Notes under the pieces: model-generated | What the model was told of the DNA's origin: nothing | The model's input: the letters and a program-made list of their open reading frames with translations, nothing else | The model's database searches: none | Origin: UMGS172 sp045546915 | Lineage (GTDB): Bacteria > Bacillota > Clostridia > Oscillospirales > Acutalibacteraceae | Length of the DNA: 57,260 nt | Reading direction: 5' to 3' | NCBI GenBank assembly: GCA_045546915.1 | Contig: JAZQDU010000023.1 | Coordinates: 1 to 57,260, forward strand | In this document: positions 17,087 through 25,000 of the stretch, in pieces | Layout of the letters: each line of letters starts with the position of its first letter | Numbering within the stretch: position 1 is the stretch's first letter | Program-made: the position numbers and the translations under genes

Positions 17087-17936
17087 TGTGCTCACCGGCA
17101 AGTTTTGAGGCTATGTCAAATAGGTCATCGTCGTTGAAAAATTCAATCTGCAAGGTACCGTGTTTACCGTTGCCCGAAATTTTAATCTTCCTGCCTAATG
17201 TGCCGGTTAATGCTGCCTCGGTTTCAATGTAAAGTTTATTTTTTAGTTTTGGACGTTTCATTTGAATACCGGGTTTTTGCTGTTTTGAAATATTTTCAAT
17301 ATCTCTGACCGAAGCGCCGCTGATTGCCAATTGCAACGCCTGTTTTCTGATGTCTTCATACGGAATTGAAAGCAAAGCCCTTGCGTGACCTGAGGAAATT
17401 TCACCCTTTTTAACGGCTTCGGTTTCCTCTGCATTGAGTCCTGAAAGTCTTAAAGCGTTAGCAACCGCCGAACGAGACTTGCCTACCCTTGCAGCAACCT
17501 GTTCTTGGGTGAAACCGTAGGTTTCCATAAGCGTTTTGTATCCCAATGATTCTTCAATCGGGTTTAAATCTTCACGCTGTAGGTTTTCAATAAGTGCCAG
17601 TTCCATTGTTTCAAGGTCGTCCATTTCGCGGATAACCACAGGAACCTTTTCAAGTCCTGCAAGTCGGCTTGCACGCCAACGACGTTCGCCCGCCACTATC
17701 TGATAACTGCCGTCCTGCATTGGTCTTACAAGCAACGGTTGGATAAGACCGTGTTTCGCAATGCTGTCGGCTAACTGATGCAGTTCTTCGTCTTTAAAAT
17801 CCTTACGCGGTTGGTCGCGGTTGGGAACTATTTGCGAAAGCCTGAGTTCCATACTTTGTTTGCCCGGTGTTGAATTTTCTTCAAAAAGCAAGTCAAAGCC
17901 GATACCCTCTTTAAGCCCACCTTTTTTTGCAGCCAT
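17079..17936 (-). CDS. parB: Chromosome partitioning protein ParB (Spo0J)
   Basis: CTP-dependent DNA clamp that loads on parS and recruits SMC near the origin. The 285 residues contain the N-terminal CTPase region with GERRWRA (about 85-91) and ENLQRED (about 115), a helix-turn-helix DNA-binding domain (TQEQVAARVGKSRSAVANAL) that reads parS, and a C-terminal dimerisation domain. It follows parA by 12 nt with AAGGAGAAAG before the ATG. Two parS sites lie just upstream in the same locus. Confidence 0.96.
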   Translation of the reverse strand: MAAKKGGLKEGIGFDLLFEENSTPGKQSMELRLSQIVPNRDQPRKDFKDEELHQLADSIAKHGLIQPLLVRPMQDGSYQIVAGERRWRASRLAGLEKVPVVIREMDDLETMELALIENLQREDLNPIEESLGYKTLMETYGFTQEQVAARVGKSRSAVANALRLSGLNAEETEAVKKGEISSGHARALLSIPYEDIRKQALQLAISGASVRDIENISKQQKPGIQMKRPKLKNKLYIETEAALTGTLGRKIKISGNGKHGTLQIEFFNDDDLFDIASKLAGEHNE

Positions 17937-17948
17937 ATTCTTTCTCCT

Positions 17949-18716
17949 TTATTTTTTATTCCTCTTTACAAATTCTTTAGATAAATCGTTATAAGCATTT
18001 GCACCTTTGCAACGTGCATCGTAATATTGTATAGGACTACCATAACTTGGGGCTTCTGAGAGCCTTACACCACGAGGTATTGTGGTTTTGTATAATTCTT
18101 TGGCAAAATGTTTCTTTATTTCGGCTACGACTTGTTGCGTTAAATTCAGCCTGCCGTCAAACATTGTGAGCACAACGCCCTCAAGATAAAGGTCGGGGTT
18201 ATAGGTTTGTTTGACGCGTTTTACGGTTGAAATTAATTGAGCCAATCCTTCAAGTGCATAGTATTCGCATTGTACCGGAACCAAAAAAGCATCGGCAGCG
18301 GTTAAAGCGTTTATTGTGATAAGTCCCAGTGATGGCGGACAATCTATAAATATGTAGTCAAAATCGTTTTTTACGAGCGATAACGCGGTTTTTAGCCTAC
18401 TTTCGCGCTGTTGAACGTTAATCAGTGCGATTTCTGCCCCTGCCAAGTCGATATTTGCAGGTATAACCGATACGTTTTTAAATTTAGTATCGATTATCGC
18501 CTCTTTTGCATGCGCGCCCGTTGTAAGCAGGTCAAAACTTGAATATTCAATCTCTTTTTTCGATATTCCATACCCGCTTGTGGTGTTTCCTTGCGGGTCA
18601 GCGTCAATTAACAGGACTTTTTTGCCGCAAATTCCCACACCTGCGGCAAGATTTACGGCGGTTGTGGTTTTTCCGACACCGCCTTTTTGATTTATTATAG
18701 CAATTATTTTACCCAA
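17949..18716 (-). CDS. parA: Chromosome partitioning ATPase ParA (Soj)
   Basis: Deviant Walker A ATPase that, with ParB, moves and separates origins and in B. subtilis regulates DnaA. The protein starts MGKIIAIINQKGGVGKTTTA, with the deviant P-loop KGGVGKTT, followed by DADPQGN and a FIDCPPSLG Walker B. I choose the TTG at 18716 because GGAGGA (18724-18729) is 7 nt upstream and the family begins here. The frame stays open to 18830, but that extension would read through the parS site and has no ribosome site. Final length is 255 residues. Confidence 0.95.
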   Translation of the reverse strand: MGKIIAIINQKGGVGKTTTAVNLAAGVGICGKKVLLIDADPQGNTTSGYGISKKEIEYSSFDLLTTGAHAKEAIIDTKFKNVSVIPANIDLAGAEIALINVQQRESRLKTALSLVKNDFDYIFIDCPPSLGLITINALTAADAFLVPVQCEYYALEGLAQLISTVKRVKQTYNPDLYLEGVVLTMFDGRLNLTQQVVAEIKKHFAKELYKTTIPRGVRLSEAPSYGSPIQYYDARCKGANAYNDLSKEFVKRNKK

Positions 18717-18805
18717 TTTACTATCCTCCGTATCGGTTGGGTTTATACGTTTATATACATTATTATAATAAGAGCGAGGCGATTTGTAAAGTGCTAATAT
18801 GTATT

Positions 18806-18837
18806 TTTTGCAATGTTTCACGTGAAACATTGCAAAA
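18806..18837. promoter_or_regulatory. parS: parS site 1, inside a 32-bp palindrome
   Basis: Perfect match to the ParB site consensus, TGTTTCACGTGAAACA, at 18814-18829. The symmetry extends perfectly in both directions (TTTTGCAA left, TTGCAAAA right) to 32 bp. It lies between spoVAE and parA. Confidence 0.95.
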
Positions 18838-18851
18838 CGGTTTTAATCAGA

Positions 18852-19211
18852 TTACTTAATGTGTGGTTTTGTGACGAGAGATGCGACCAAACCGCAGGTT
18901 ATAGCGGCAGTAATACCGCCTGCAGTTGCGGTAAGGCCTCCCATCAAGGCACCGATTAGCCCGTGTTCGTCAATCGCCTCTTTCACTCCGTTTGCGAGAG
19001 AGTAGCCAAAACCGGTAAGAGGTACCGTAGCACCTGCACCACCCAACTTTACAAGCGGTTCGTAAAGTCCTATTGCCGTTAATGTTACGCCTAACACGAC
19101 ATAGGTTACTAATATTCTTGCAGGAGTCAGTTTTGTTTTGTCAATCAGAATTTGTCCGATGGCACAAATTAAACCACCCACCCAAAATGCGTTAAAGTAT
19201 TCAGTAAACAT
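18852..19211 (-). CDS. spoVAE: Stage V sporulation protein AE (SpoVAE)
   Basis: A 119-residue integral membrane protein with four hydrophobic segments, of the SpoVAC/SpoVAE family. It is part of the inner-membrane SpoVA channel that moves dipicolinic acid into the forespore and out at germination. Recognisable stretches are FWVGGLICAIGQILIDKTKLTPARILV and GLIGALMGGLTATAGGITAAI, cited as landmarks near 10 and 90. Family partners SpoVAC and SpoVAD are absent from the window. It follows the spoVAF-like gene by 31 nt, with a parS site between them and another after it. Confidence 0.9.
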   Translation of the reverse strand: MFTEYFNAFWVGGLICAIGQILIDKTKLTPARILVTYVVLGVTLTAIGLYEPLVKLGGAGATVPLTGFGYSLANGVKEAIDEHGLIGALMGGLTATAGGITAAITCGLVASLVTKPHIK

Positions 19212-19226
19212 AAATTATCCCTTCAT

Positions 19227-19242
19227 TGTTTCACGTGAAACA
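19227..19242. promoter_or_regulatory. parS: parS site 2
   Basis: A second perfect TGTTTCACGTGAAACA, between the spoVAF-like stop codon and spoVAE. The symmetry does not extend beyond 16 bp, unlike site 1, 398 bp away. Confidence 0.95.
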
Positions 19243-20655
19243 TTAATGACCTTTCGTATTATTTATACCCGTTCTAACAAACAGTCTTGAAAAATCGCGA
19301 GCGTTAAAGGGAATGACAGGATATAAATATCCCCTGCCGCTGAGCGTTTTAGAAGTCCCTGCAACGATGAGTACAAGCAATATTCCGGCAAAAAAGCCCC
19401 AAAAATCGAATAATTGGCTTAAAATTAATATAAATATTCGACTGAATTTTAAGGCATAGCCCATTTCGAAACTTGGCTGTGCATAAGACGAAATAGCAAC
19501 AAATGCCATATATATAATGGTTTCGGATACAAACCAGCCGGCATTTACGGCAAATTCGCTTAAAATAAGACCTCCTATAATGCCGAGTGATCCCGAAAGT
19601 GTATTTGGCGTATTTAGTGATGCCAGACGTAGACCGTCAATTACGAGTTCAAGTAATAGAAATTGCACAAAGAACGGTAGCGAATATTCTTCGGTTGTAT
19701 TTATAAAACTTAGCCAATTCGGGAGTATCTGCGGATTATTGAGTAAAATCAGCATAAACGGTGTCATAATGACGGTTAAAACAGTAACAATGTTGCGCAA
19801 AAAACGAACATATGTTCCTGTAAGCGGTGGAAAGTAGTAATCGTCGGTCTCCTTAGAAAAATCGGCAAAAGAGTTCGGGAAAACCATTACAGACGGCGAG
19901 TTGTCCATTATAAGCAGGACTTTGCCTTCAAGCAGACATGCGCTTGCGAAATCGGGACGTTCGGTAAATCGGACTTTAGGGAACGGATTGAAGAATTTAG
20001 ACGGAATGAGCACCTCTGATAAGGCTTGTGAGGTCATTGATATGCCGTTTAGGTTGACATTTTTGAGTTTGTTTCTTAAATTTGCCACTAATTTTTCGTC
20101 TGCTTTGCCGTCAATATAAGAAATTGCCACATCAACCTTGGAAGATTTGCCAACCTGATAGTATTCCATACAGAGTTTTGGGTCTCTGATGCGGCGGCGA
20201 ATCATAGCAGTGTTGAAGATGAAAGTTTCGACAAATCCGTCGCGCGAGCCTCTTAGTGAACGGTCTTTTTCAGGCTCGTCAATGCTTCTGACGGGATAGG
20301 TACGTGTGTCGACAAGTAACGCGTCAGAAAAACCGTCTATAATGATAACCGCTTGTCCGGAAAGCAGTTGAAGAGTTATTTTTTGAATGTCGGATTCGTG
20401 ACCGACCTCAACGTAAGGCATTCTAAAAAGCGAGAATTGATGCATATCGGAGAATTTGGATATTTCTTTAGGCGTGGTTTTGTATAAAAATTCGAGTATT
20501 TTTTCAAAAACCTCGTCTTTAATGAACCCGTCGATAAAAAATAGGGAACATTTTCGCTCGGCGATAATTAAATCACGTCGAACAATGTCAAAATTTTTGG
20601 ACAGGTTCAGTAGGGAAGAGAGCGCCGTACAATCGGCGGTATAGTTACCGGTCAT
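19243..20655 (-). CDS. spoVAF: SpoVAF-like protein (GerA family spore membrane protein)
   Basis: About 470 residues. A large soluble N-terminal region (about 1-265) is followed by five or so membrane helices (from VRFLRNIVTVLTVIMTPF) and a short C-terminal tail, the layout of GerA-type A subunits. Next to spoVAE, SpoVAF is the likeliest family member: SpoVAF is encoded at the end of the spoVA operon in Bacillus and boosts germinant-receptor signalling. I start at the ATG at 20655, after AAGGGG; the open frame extends 22 codons further without support. No B or C receptor subunits are nearby, which argues against a complete germinant receptor. Confidence 0.85.
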   Translation of the reverse strand: MTGNYTADCTALSSLLNLSKNFDIVRRDLIIAERKCSLFFIDGFIKDEVFEKILEFLYKTTPKEISKFSDMHQFSLFRMPYVEVGHESDIQKITLQLLSGQAVIIIDGFSDALLVDTRTYPVRSIDEPEKDRSLRGSRDGFVETFIFNTAMIRRRIRDPKLCMEYYQVGKSSKVDVAISYIDGKADEKLVANLRNKLKNVNLNGISMTSQALSEVLIPSKFFNPFPKVRFTERPDFASACLLEGKVLLIMDNSPSVMVFPNSFADFSKETDDYYFPPLTGTYVRFLRNIVTVLTVIMTPFMLILLNNPQILPNWLSFINTTEEYSLPFFVQFLLLELVIDGLRLASLNTPNTLSGSLGIIGGLILSEFAVNAGWFVSETIIYMAFVAISSYAQPSFEMGYALKFSRIFILILSQLFDFWGFFAGILLVLIVAGTSKTLSGRGYLYPVIPFNARDFSRLFVRTGINNTKGH

Positions 20656-20723
20656 AATTTGAGCCCCTTGTGTTTTTAGGTTATTTTTTACCAAAATACC
20701 GGATATATGTGCGCAAAGCACGA

Positions 20724-20749
20724 GTTTACATAATGTTAATTATGTAAAC
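20724..20749. promoter_or_regulatory. 10-bp inverted repeat between divergent genes, operator-like
   Basis: GTTTACATAA (20724-20733) and TTATGTAAAC (20740-20749) form a perfect inverted repeat around a 6-nt centre. The site is 69 nt upstream of the spoVAF-like ATG and about 60 nt upstream of the surface-protein promoter. Its form suits a dimeric repressor or activator; no regulator is identified. Confidence 0.55.
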
Positions 20750-20809
20750 CAAAATCGAACAATTTAATTATTAAAAATTTTTAATTTTGCAATTAGATGG
20801 TATATTTGG

Positions 20810-20838
20810 TTGATTTAAGCAATTATATTCTGTATAAT
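20810..20838 (+). promoter_or_regulatory. Sigma-A promoter of the secreted LRR protein
   Basis: TTGATT (20810-20815), 17-nt spacer, TATAAT (20833-20838). The leader contains an inverted repeat, ATATGGAT (20841-20848) / ATCCATAT (20862-20869), just before the ribosome site GGGAG. Confidence 0.75.
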
Positions 20839-20891
20839 TAATATGGATTAATGTTATGGCTATCCATATACAATAATAGGGAGTGGTTTTG

Positions 20892-23800
20892 GTGAAGAAA
20901 ATTTTATCGATACTTTTGTGCGTAGTCTTGTTACTCGGTGTAATACCGATGTCGGTATTTGCGACTGAAGAAAAGCAAAGCGGCAAAGAGTTTGAGATGT
21001 TTTCAGATAAACCTTATGAATCTTGCGGTTCGGTCAACACTTTGCGTCAGTATGCCAACTTAAGTGATTTAAGGCAGACCTTGTTTAACGGGTTTTATAA
21101 TTGTCAGGAGTATATTTATCTGTCTTCGTTTAATATTCCCGATTCGCAAAGAACAGCATTATTTGAGTTTATTTGGGATGAAATGGGCGAATGTTTCCAC
21201 GTGGGTTCATTAGGTTATGCTTCGGGTATGCTTAAAGTATTCGATTATACGTATTCGGCCTCAGAGTATCAGCAAATGTATGCCCAACTTGTCGCTGCTA
21301 AGGACGAATTTTTGGTTGGAATAAAAGGGAATAATACGTTAAACGACGCAGATAAGGCTCTTTTAATCCATGATAAACTTGCCTTAATGTGCGAATATGA
21401 TTATTCTTATACCAATTATGATTGTTACGGCGCATTGGTTAACGGCTCAACCGTTTGCCAAGGATATGCGGAGGCTTATGATTATTTGCTTGAAGAAGTA
21501 GGGATTGAAAGTTATCTTTGCGAGTCGGATACCCTTGTGCATGCATGGAATATTATTTATATAGGCGGAAGGCCGTATCATGTTGACGTAACATGGGATG
21601 ACATTGCTTGGGCTTCCGGCAAACGTGGAGTAGAAGGTGCCGTTTCGCATGAAAACTTTTTGCGTTCGTCAAACGGTATATACGCAACAGGACATGAAGC
21701 CTTTGACTACGACGTATATCCTACCGACACAACATATGACAACTACTATTGGCAAAATTCCGAGACTGCTTTTCATCTTATAGGTAATAAGATTTATTAC
21801 ATTGATAATGTAAACTCTAAATTAAAGACCACCAATGGTACTGAACTTTGCAGTGTTTCGAGTACGTGGTATGTTAAATCCGGTGGTTATTATTATTTAA
21901 GAAACTATTCAAGATTGTCGACCGACGGGGTTAACCTTTATTATTCGGTAGCTGACTCGGTATATAAATATGATATAGCAACCGGTCAGTCAACCCAGAT
22001 TTTTAAGCCCGATGTAGATGAAACTTATTATCATATATACGGTTTTATTTATGAAGACGGTTATCTTGTCTGTGATATAAATGAAGAACCGCCCGCATCA
22101 AGAAGTGACGTTCTGCAACAAGTAAAAGAGGCTTATTGCGTTGTCGCTCCTAACGGTACAACCATTACCAATAATTATGAAGGAACAGCTATAATTTCTC
22201 AGGGCGGGGAAATGGCTGAGTACATCTTCACTCCGACCACAACAGGCGAATATGTGATTTACTCTACATCGTCCGAAGATACAAGAGTATATTTGTATAA
22301 TTCGAATTACGTTTTAATAGATACTAATGATGACGGCGGAGAAGACTATAATTTCCGTCTGCAATGCAGGTTGACTGCCGGTGTGACATATACATTTAAA
22401 TTTGGATATTACAGTATAACAAAAGTGGGAACAATTCCGTTTTGCATGGGAGGGGCATACACCTTAACATATAATGCAAACGGTGGAAGCGGAGCGCCGT
22501 CGTCCATAACGAAAGATTTTGCTTTTGTATTTAACCTCAGCACCTCGGTACCTACGAGGGCAGGGTACAGATTCTTGGGCTGGTCGACCAACAGAAACGC
22601 TACCGAAGCAGAATTTAATGCAGGACATGAAATTAGGCTTTCGGGCAACACAACGCTTTATGCAGTATGGCGTTCAAACGGTGTTCCTGCGCTTACCATG
22701 AACAGTACCAACAAAGCAGTAATTTCAACCGGTGGGCAGGAACAAAAGTACACCTTTACTCCCACAGTCAGCGGAAAATATGTTATTTATTCGACAGGCA
22801 GCGCGGATACAAAGGTATATTTGTATGATTCCGATGGTTTGGAAATTGCTTACGATGATGACCACGGTGACGGTACTAATTTCTGGTTGGAATATAATTT
22901 GACCGCCGGAACAACATATGAGTTTGGTGTTAAATATTGGGGCAGTTCCAAAACGGGAACAATTACCTTTAAGTTTGGCAGAGTTTATGCGTTTTCATAT
23001 AATGTAGGCAGTGGTTGGGGTGCACCTGAATCACAGCCAAAATACTACGGTCAATCGTTGACTTTAAGTAGTAAAATGCCTAACCGAAGCGGATATGCCT
23101 TCCTCGGTTGGGACACTTCAAAATCTGCAACTACCGTAATATACCGTCCCGGTGATATAGTTCCTACCGGTGGCAATACTACGCTTTATGCAGTTTGGAA
23201 ACGACTTACCCCGACTTACAACAATACATACAATACTGCAACGGTTACGGGTTGTGATAAAAACGCGTTATCGGTTACCGTTCCGTCGAGTTTCACTTAT
23301 AACGGTAAATCCTATAAGGTCACCGCTATCGGTTCAAGTGCTTTCAGAGACTGCACTAAACTCACATCGGTAACTCTTCCAAACACCTTAAAGAGCATTG
23401 GCGGAGCGGCTTTCTACGGTTGTTCATCACTTACTTCAATTACAATTCCTAACACTGTAACCAACATAAGCAACAGTGCATTCTACCTTTGCACAAATTT
23501 GCAAAACGTTACACTTTCCAAAAACGTAAAAACCTTTGGCGAGTGGGTATTTGGTTATTGTACATCGCTTGAAACAGTAACAGTTCCTGAAGGAATTACT
23601 ACCCTTGGAAAACACACTTTCCGTGGTTGTTATAAACTTGAAACAATCAACCTTCCCAGCACATTAATAAGTATCGGTAATGCAGCATTCTATAATTGCC
23701 GTGCACTTAAAAACATTAATATTCCTACAGGTGTTACAAACATCGGCAACTATCTTTTCTATAACTGCTATTCACTCGAAACAATTACATTACCGAACGC

Positions 23801-24014
23801 AAAAAGAATAGGCAGTTATGCGTTCCAGAACTGTTCAAAACTTGCAACAATTTCTATACCTAAAACGCTTACAACGGTAGGTCAGTATGCCTTTAACGGA
23901 TGTAATGCTTTAAGCACCGTTAATTATGCAGGAACTCAGGCAAACAAAAATAATATTTCTATTGAAACATACAACGTAAGGTTTAAAAACGCTACTTGGT
24001 ATTACAACAGATAA
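20892..24014 (+). CDS. Secreted modular protein: transglutaminase-like, PPC, InlB B-repeats, BspA-type LRRs
   Basis: About 1040 residues. The GTG at 20892 follows GGGAG and starts a clean signal peptide (MKKILSILLCVVLLLGVI). Domains in order: a transglutaminase/protease-like core with Cys189 (VCQGYA), His217 (HAWN) and Asp232 (VDVTWDD); a beta-rich region (about 265-430); a PPC-like beta domain (433-520); an InlB B-repeat (522-594, ending TTLYAVW); a second PPC (608-696); a second B-repeat (697-770); then nine BspA-type leucine-rich repeats (773-1040, pattern GxxAFxxCxxLxxIxIP). There is no LPXTG, SLH or C-terminal membrane helix, so anchoring is unclear. BspA-type LRRs often bind host or community surfaces. 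Enzyme activity is predicted, not shown. Confidence 0.88.
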   Translation: MKKILSILLCVVLLLGVIPMSVFATEEKQSGKEFEMFSDKPYESCGSVNTLRQYANLSDLRQTLFNGFYNCQEYIYLSSFNIPDSQRTALFEFIWDEMGECFHVGSLGYASGMLKVFDYTYSASEYQQMYAQLVAAKDEFLVGIKGNNTLNDADKALLIHDKLALMCEYDYSYTNYDCYGALVNGSTVCQGYAEAYDYLLEEVGIESYLCESDTLVHAWNIIYIGGRPYHVDVTWDDIAWASGKRGVEGAVSHENFLRSSNGIYATGHEAFDYDVYPTDTTYDNYYWQNSETAFHLIGNKIYYIDNVNSKLKTTNGTELCSVSSTWYVKSGGYYYLRNYSRLSTDGVNLYYSVADSVYKYDIATGQSTQIFKPDVDETYYHIYGFIYEDGYLVCDINEEPPASRSDVLQQVKEAYCVVAPNGTTITNNYEGTAIISQGGEMAEYIFTPTTTGEYVIYSTSSEDTRVYLYNSNYVLIDTNDDGGEDYNFRLQCRLTAGVTYTFKFGYYSITKVGTIPFCMGGAYTLTYNANGGSGAPSSITKDFAFVFNLSTSVPTRAGYRFLGWSTNRNATEAEFNAGHEIRLSGNTTLYAVWRSNGVPALTMNSTNKAVISTGGQEQKYTFTPTVSGKYVIYSTGSADTKVYLYDSDGLEIAYDDDHGDGTNFWLEYNLTAGTTYEFGVKYWGSSKTGTITFKFGRVYAFSYNVGSGWGAPESQPKYYGQSLTLSSKMPNRSGYAFLGWDTSKSATTVIYRPGDIVPTGGNTTLYAVWKRLTPTYNNTYNTATVTGCDKNALSVTVPSSFTYNGKSYKVTAIGSSAFRDCTKLTSVTLPNTLKSIGGAAFYGCSSLTSITIPNTVTNISNSAFYLCTNLQNVTLSKNVKTFGEWVFGYCTSLETVTVPEGITTLGKHTFRGCYKLETINLPSTLISIGNAAFYNCRALKNINIPTGVTNIGNYLFYNCYSLETITLPNAKRIGSYAFQNCSKLATISIPKTLTTVGQYAFNGCNALSTVNYAGTQANKNNISIETYNVRFKNATWYYNR

Positions 24015-24064
24015 ACAAGCAACGCATGACGTGAATTAATATTGCAAAGGTTTTGAATAAATTG

Positions 24065-24102
24065 AAAACGACCACTCTCAAATTAATGAGGGTGGTCGTT
24101 TT
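24065..24102. terminator. Bidirectional terminator after the LRR protein gene
   Basis: A 16-bp stem, AAAACGACCACTCTCA (24065-24080) / TGAGGGTGGTCGTTTT (24087-24102), with one G-T pair and a 6-nt loop. It ends in TTTT-ATTGGTTTTTATTT and lies between convergent genes. Confidence 0.8.
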
Positions 24103-24110
24103 ATTGGTTT

Positions 24111-24473
24111 TTATTTACTGTTAAACTGTTTTATGGCGTTTAGGGATTCGTCGCTTATGCCGTGTTCCATTTTGCAAGCGTCTTCAACTGCTGTTTCGGG
24201 GCTGACACCAAGTTTTATGAGAAAATCGGTCAACTGTTTATGCCGGTCGTAGATTTTTTCGGCTACTTCTTTACCAATTTCGGTTAAAATTAAGTGACCT
24301 TCGCTGTTTACGGTAATATAACCGCCATTTTTTAGCAAACTTACAGCGCGGCTAACACTTGGCTTTGAAAAGCCCATATATTCAGCAACATCTAACGAGC
24401 GAACAGAACCGTTTTTATTAGTTAATACTAAAATGGTTTCAAGATACATTTCGCCTGATTCTTGCAAGTGCAT
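24111..24473 (-). CDS. DtxR/MntR-family metal-dependent repressor
   Basis: An iron- or manganese-sensing transcriptional repressor. The start at 24473 (MHLQESGEMYLETILVL) follows AAAGGTG; the open frame runs 13 codons further without support. Residues 1-65 form the winged helix (SLDVAEYMGFSKPSVSRAVSLLKNGGYI) and the rest is the dimerisation/metal domain, with the expected ligand-type residues in EDACKMEHGISDE (Cys, Glu, His). At 120 residues it lacks the C-terminal SH3-like domain, as MntR does. It diverges from feoAB, where three GTTAGC palindromes lie, so it probably represses iron uptake. Fe versus Mn preference is not settled by sequence. Confidence 0.88.
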   Translation of the reverse strand: MHLQESGEMYLETILVLTNKNGSVRSLDVAEYMGFSKPSVSRAVSLLKNGGYITVNSEGHLILTEIGKEVAEKIYDRHKQLTDFLIKLGVSPETAVEDACKMEHGISDESLNAIKQFNSK

Positions 24474-24564
24474 ATTTTTCACCTTTGCTTTATGTTTTTT
24501 TAATTGTATCATATTACATACGGGTTTTCAAGTGTGGTTTTTTTGATGTTTTTTAAAAAATGTA

Positions 24565-24593
24565 TTGACAAAATTAGGAAATGGTGTTATTAT
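24565..24593 (+). promoter_or_regulatory. feoA promoter
   Basis: TTGACA (24565-24570), 17-nt spacer, TATTAT (24588-24593). Two GTTAGC-type palindromes lie immediately downstream, over the expected start of transcription. Confidence 0.75.
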
Positions 24594-24600
24594 TTGTTCA

Positions 24601-24616
24601 GTTAGCAGAGGCTAAT
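24601..24616. promoter_or_regulatory. Feo box 1, DtxR-type operator
   Basis: GTTAGCAGAGGCTAAT, a near-palindrome with TTAGC/GCTAA half-sites as in DtxR/IdeR operators. It starts 8 nt after the feoA -10, where a bound repressor would block initiation. Confidence 0.65.
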
Positions 24617-24633
24617 TAATTTTTTGTTTTTTG

Positions 24634-24649
24634 GTTAGCATATGCTAAC
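24634..24649. promoter_or_regulatory. Feo box 2, perfect 16-bp palindrome
   Basis: GTTAGCATATGCTAAC is perfectly symmetrical and shares both half-sites with boxes 1 and 3. It lies 27 nt before the feoA ATG. Confidence 0.7.
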
Positions 24650-24675
24650 AAGATTTTATTAAAAGGTGAATACAA

Positions 24676-24888
24676 ATGAATTTAATGACTGCAGTCGAGG
24701 GAAATGAGTATATTGTTGAAAGCATTAATACAGGTGATGAAGAAGTTGATGCTTTTTTGTTTTCTCTTGGCTGTTATGTAGGCGAGTCTATTACGGTTGT
24801 TTCGCGTTCGAAACATGGATGCGTTGTTTCGATTAAGGATGGCAGATATAGTATCGACAAGCAGTTAGCCGAGGCTATTATTGTATAA
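24676..24888 (+). CDS. feoA: Ferrous iron transport protein FeoA
   Basis: A 70-residue SH3-fold protein that assists FeoB in ferrous iron uptake. The middle shows the FeoA pattern (FLFSLGCYVGESITVVSRSKHGCVVSIKDGRYSID, cited as a landmark over about 28-62). AAAAGGTG lies before the ATG. It is in line with feoB 112 nt downstream, with a further palindrome between them, so feoB may also have its own control. Confidence 0.92.
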   Translation: MNLMTAVEGNEYIVESINTGDEEVDAFLFSLGCYVGESITVVSRSKHGCVVSIKDGRYSIDKQLAEAIIV

Positions 24889-24926
24889 TATAAAAATAAG
24901 CTACGGTTTATTTTTTTAGCCCGACA

Positions 24927-24942
24927 GTTAGCGGTCGCTAAC
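24927..24942. promoter_or_regulatory. Feo box 3, between feoA and feoB
   Basis: GTTAGCGGTCGCTAAC, symmetrical except for the central two bases, with the same half-sites as boxes 1 and 2. It lies 59 nt upstream of the feoB start and could give feoB separate metal control. Confidence 0.6.
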
Positions 24943-25000
24943 TACCTTTTGCGTTTTTTTGATAGTATTTATATAGTTAAGAAGTAGGAGGATGAAACCC

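Noticed and set aside
18717..18830. N-terminal extension of ParA (MFHVKH...)
   Set aside because: It would be encoded by the parS site and has no ribosome site; the TTG at 18716 with GGAGGA fits the family start.
19243..20655. Complete GerA-type germinant receptor
   Set aside because: No B or C subunit genes are nearby, and spoVAE adjacency points to SpoVAF.
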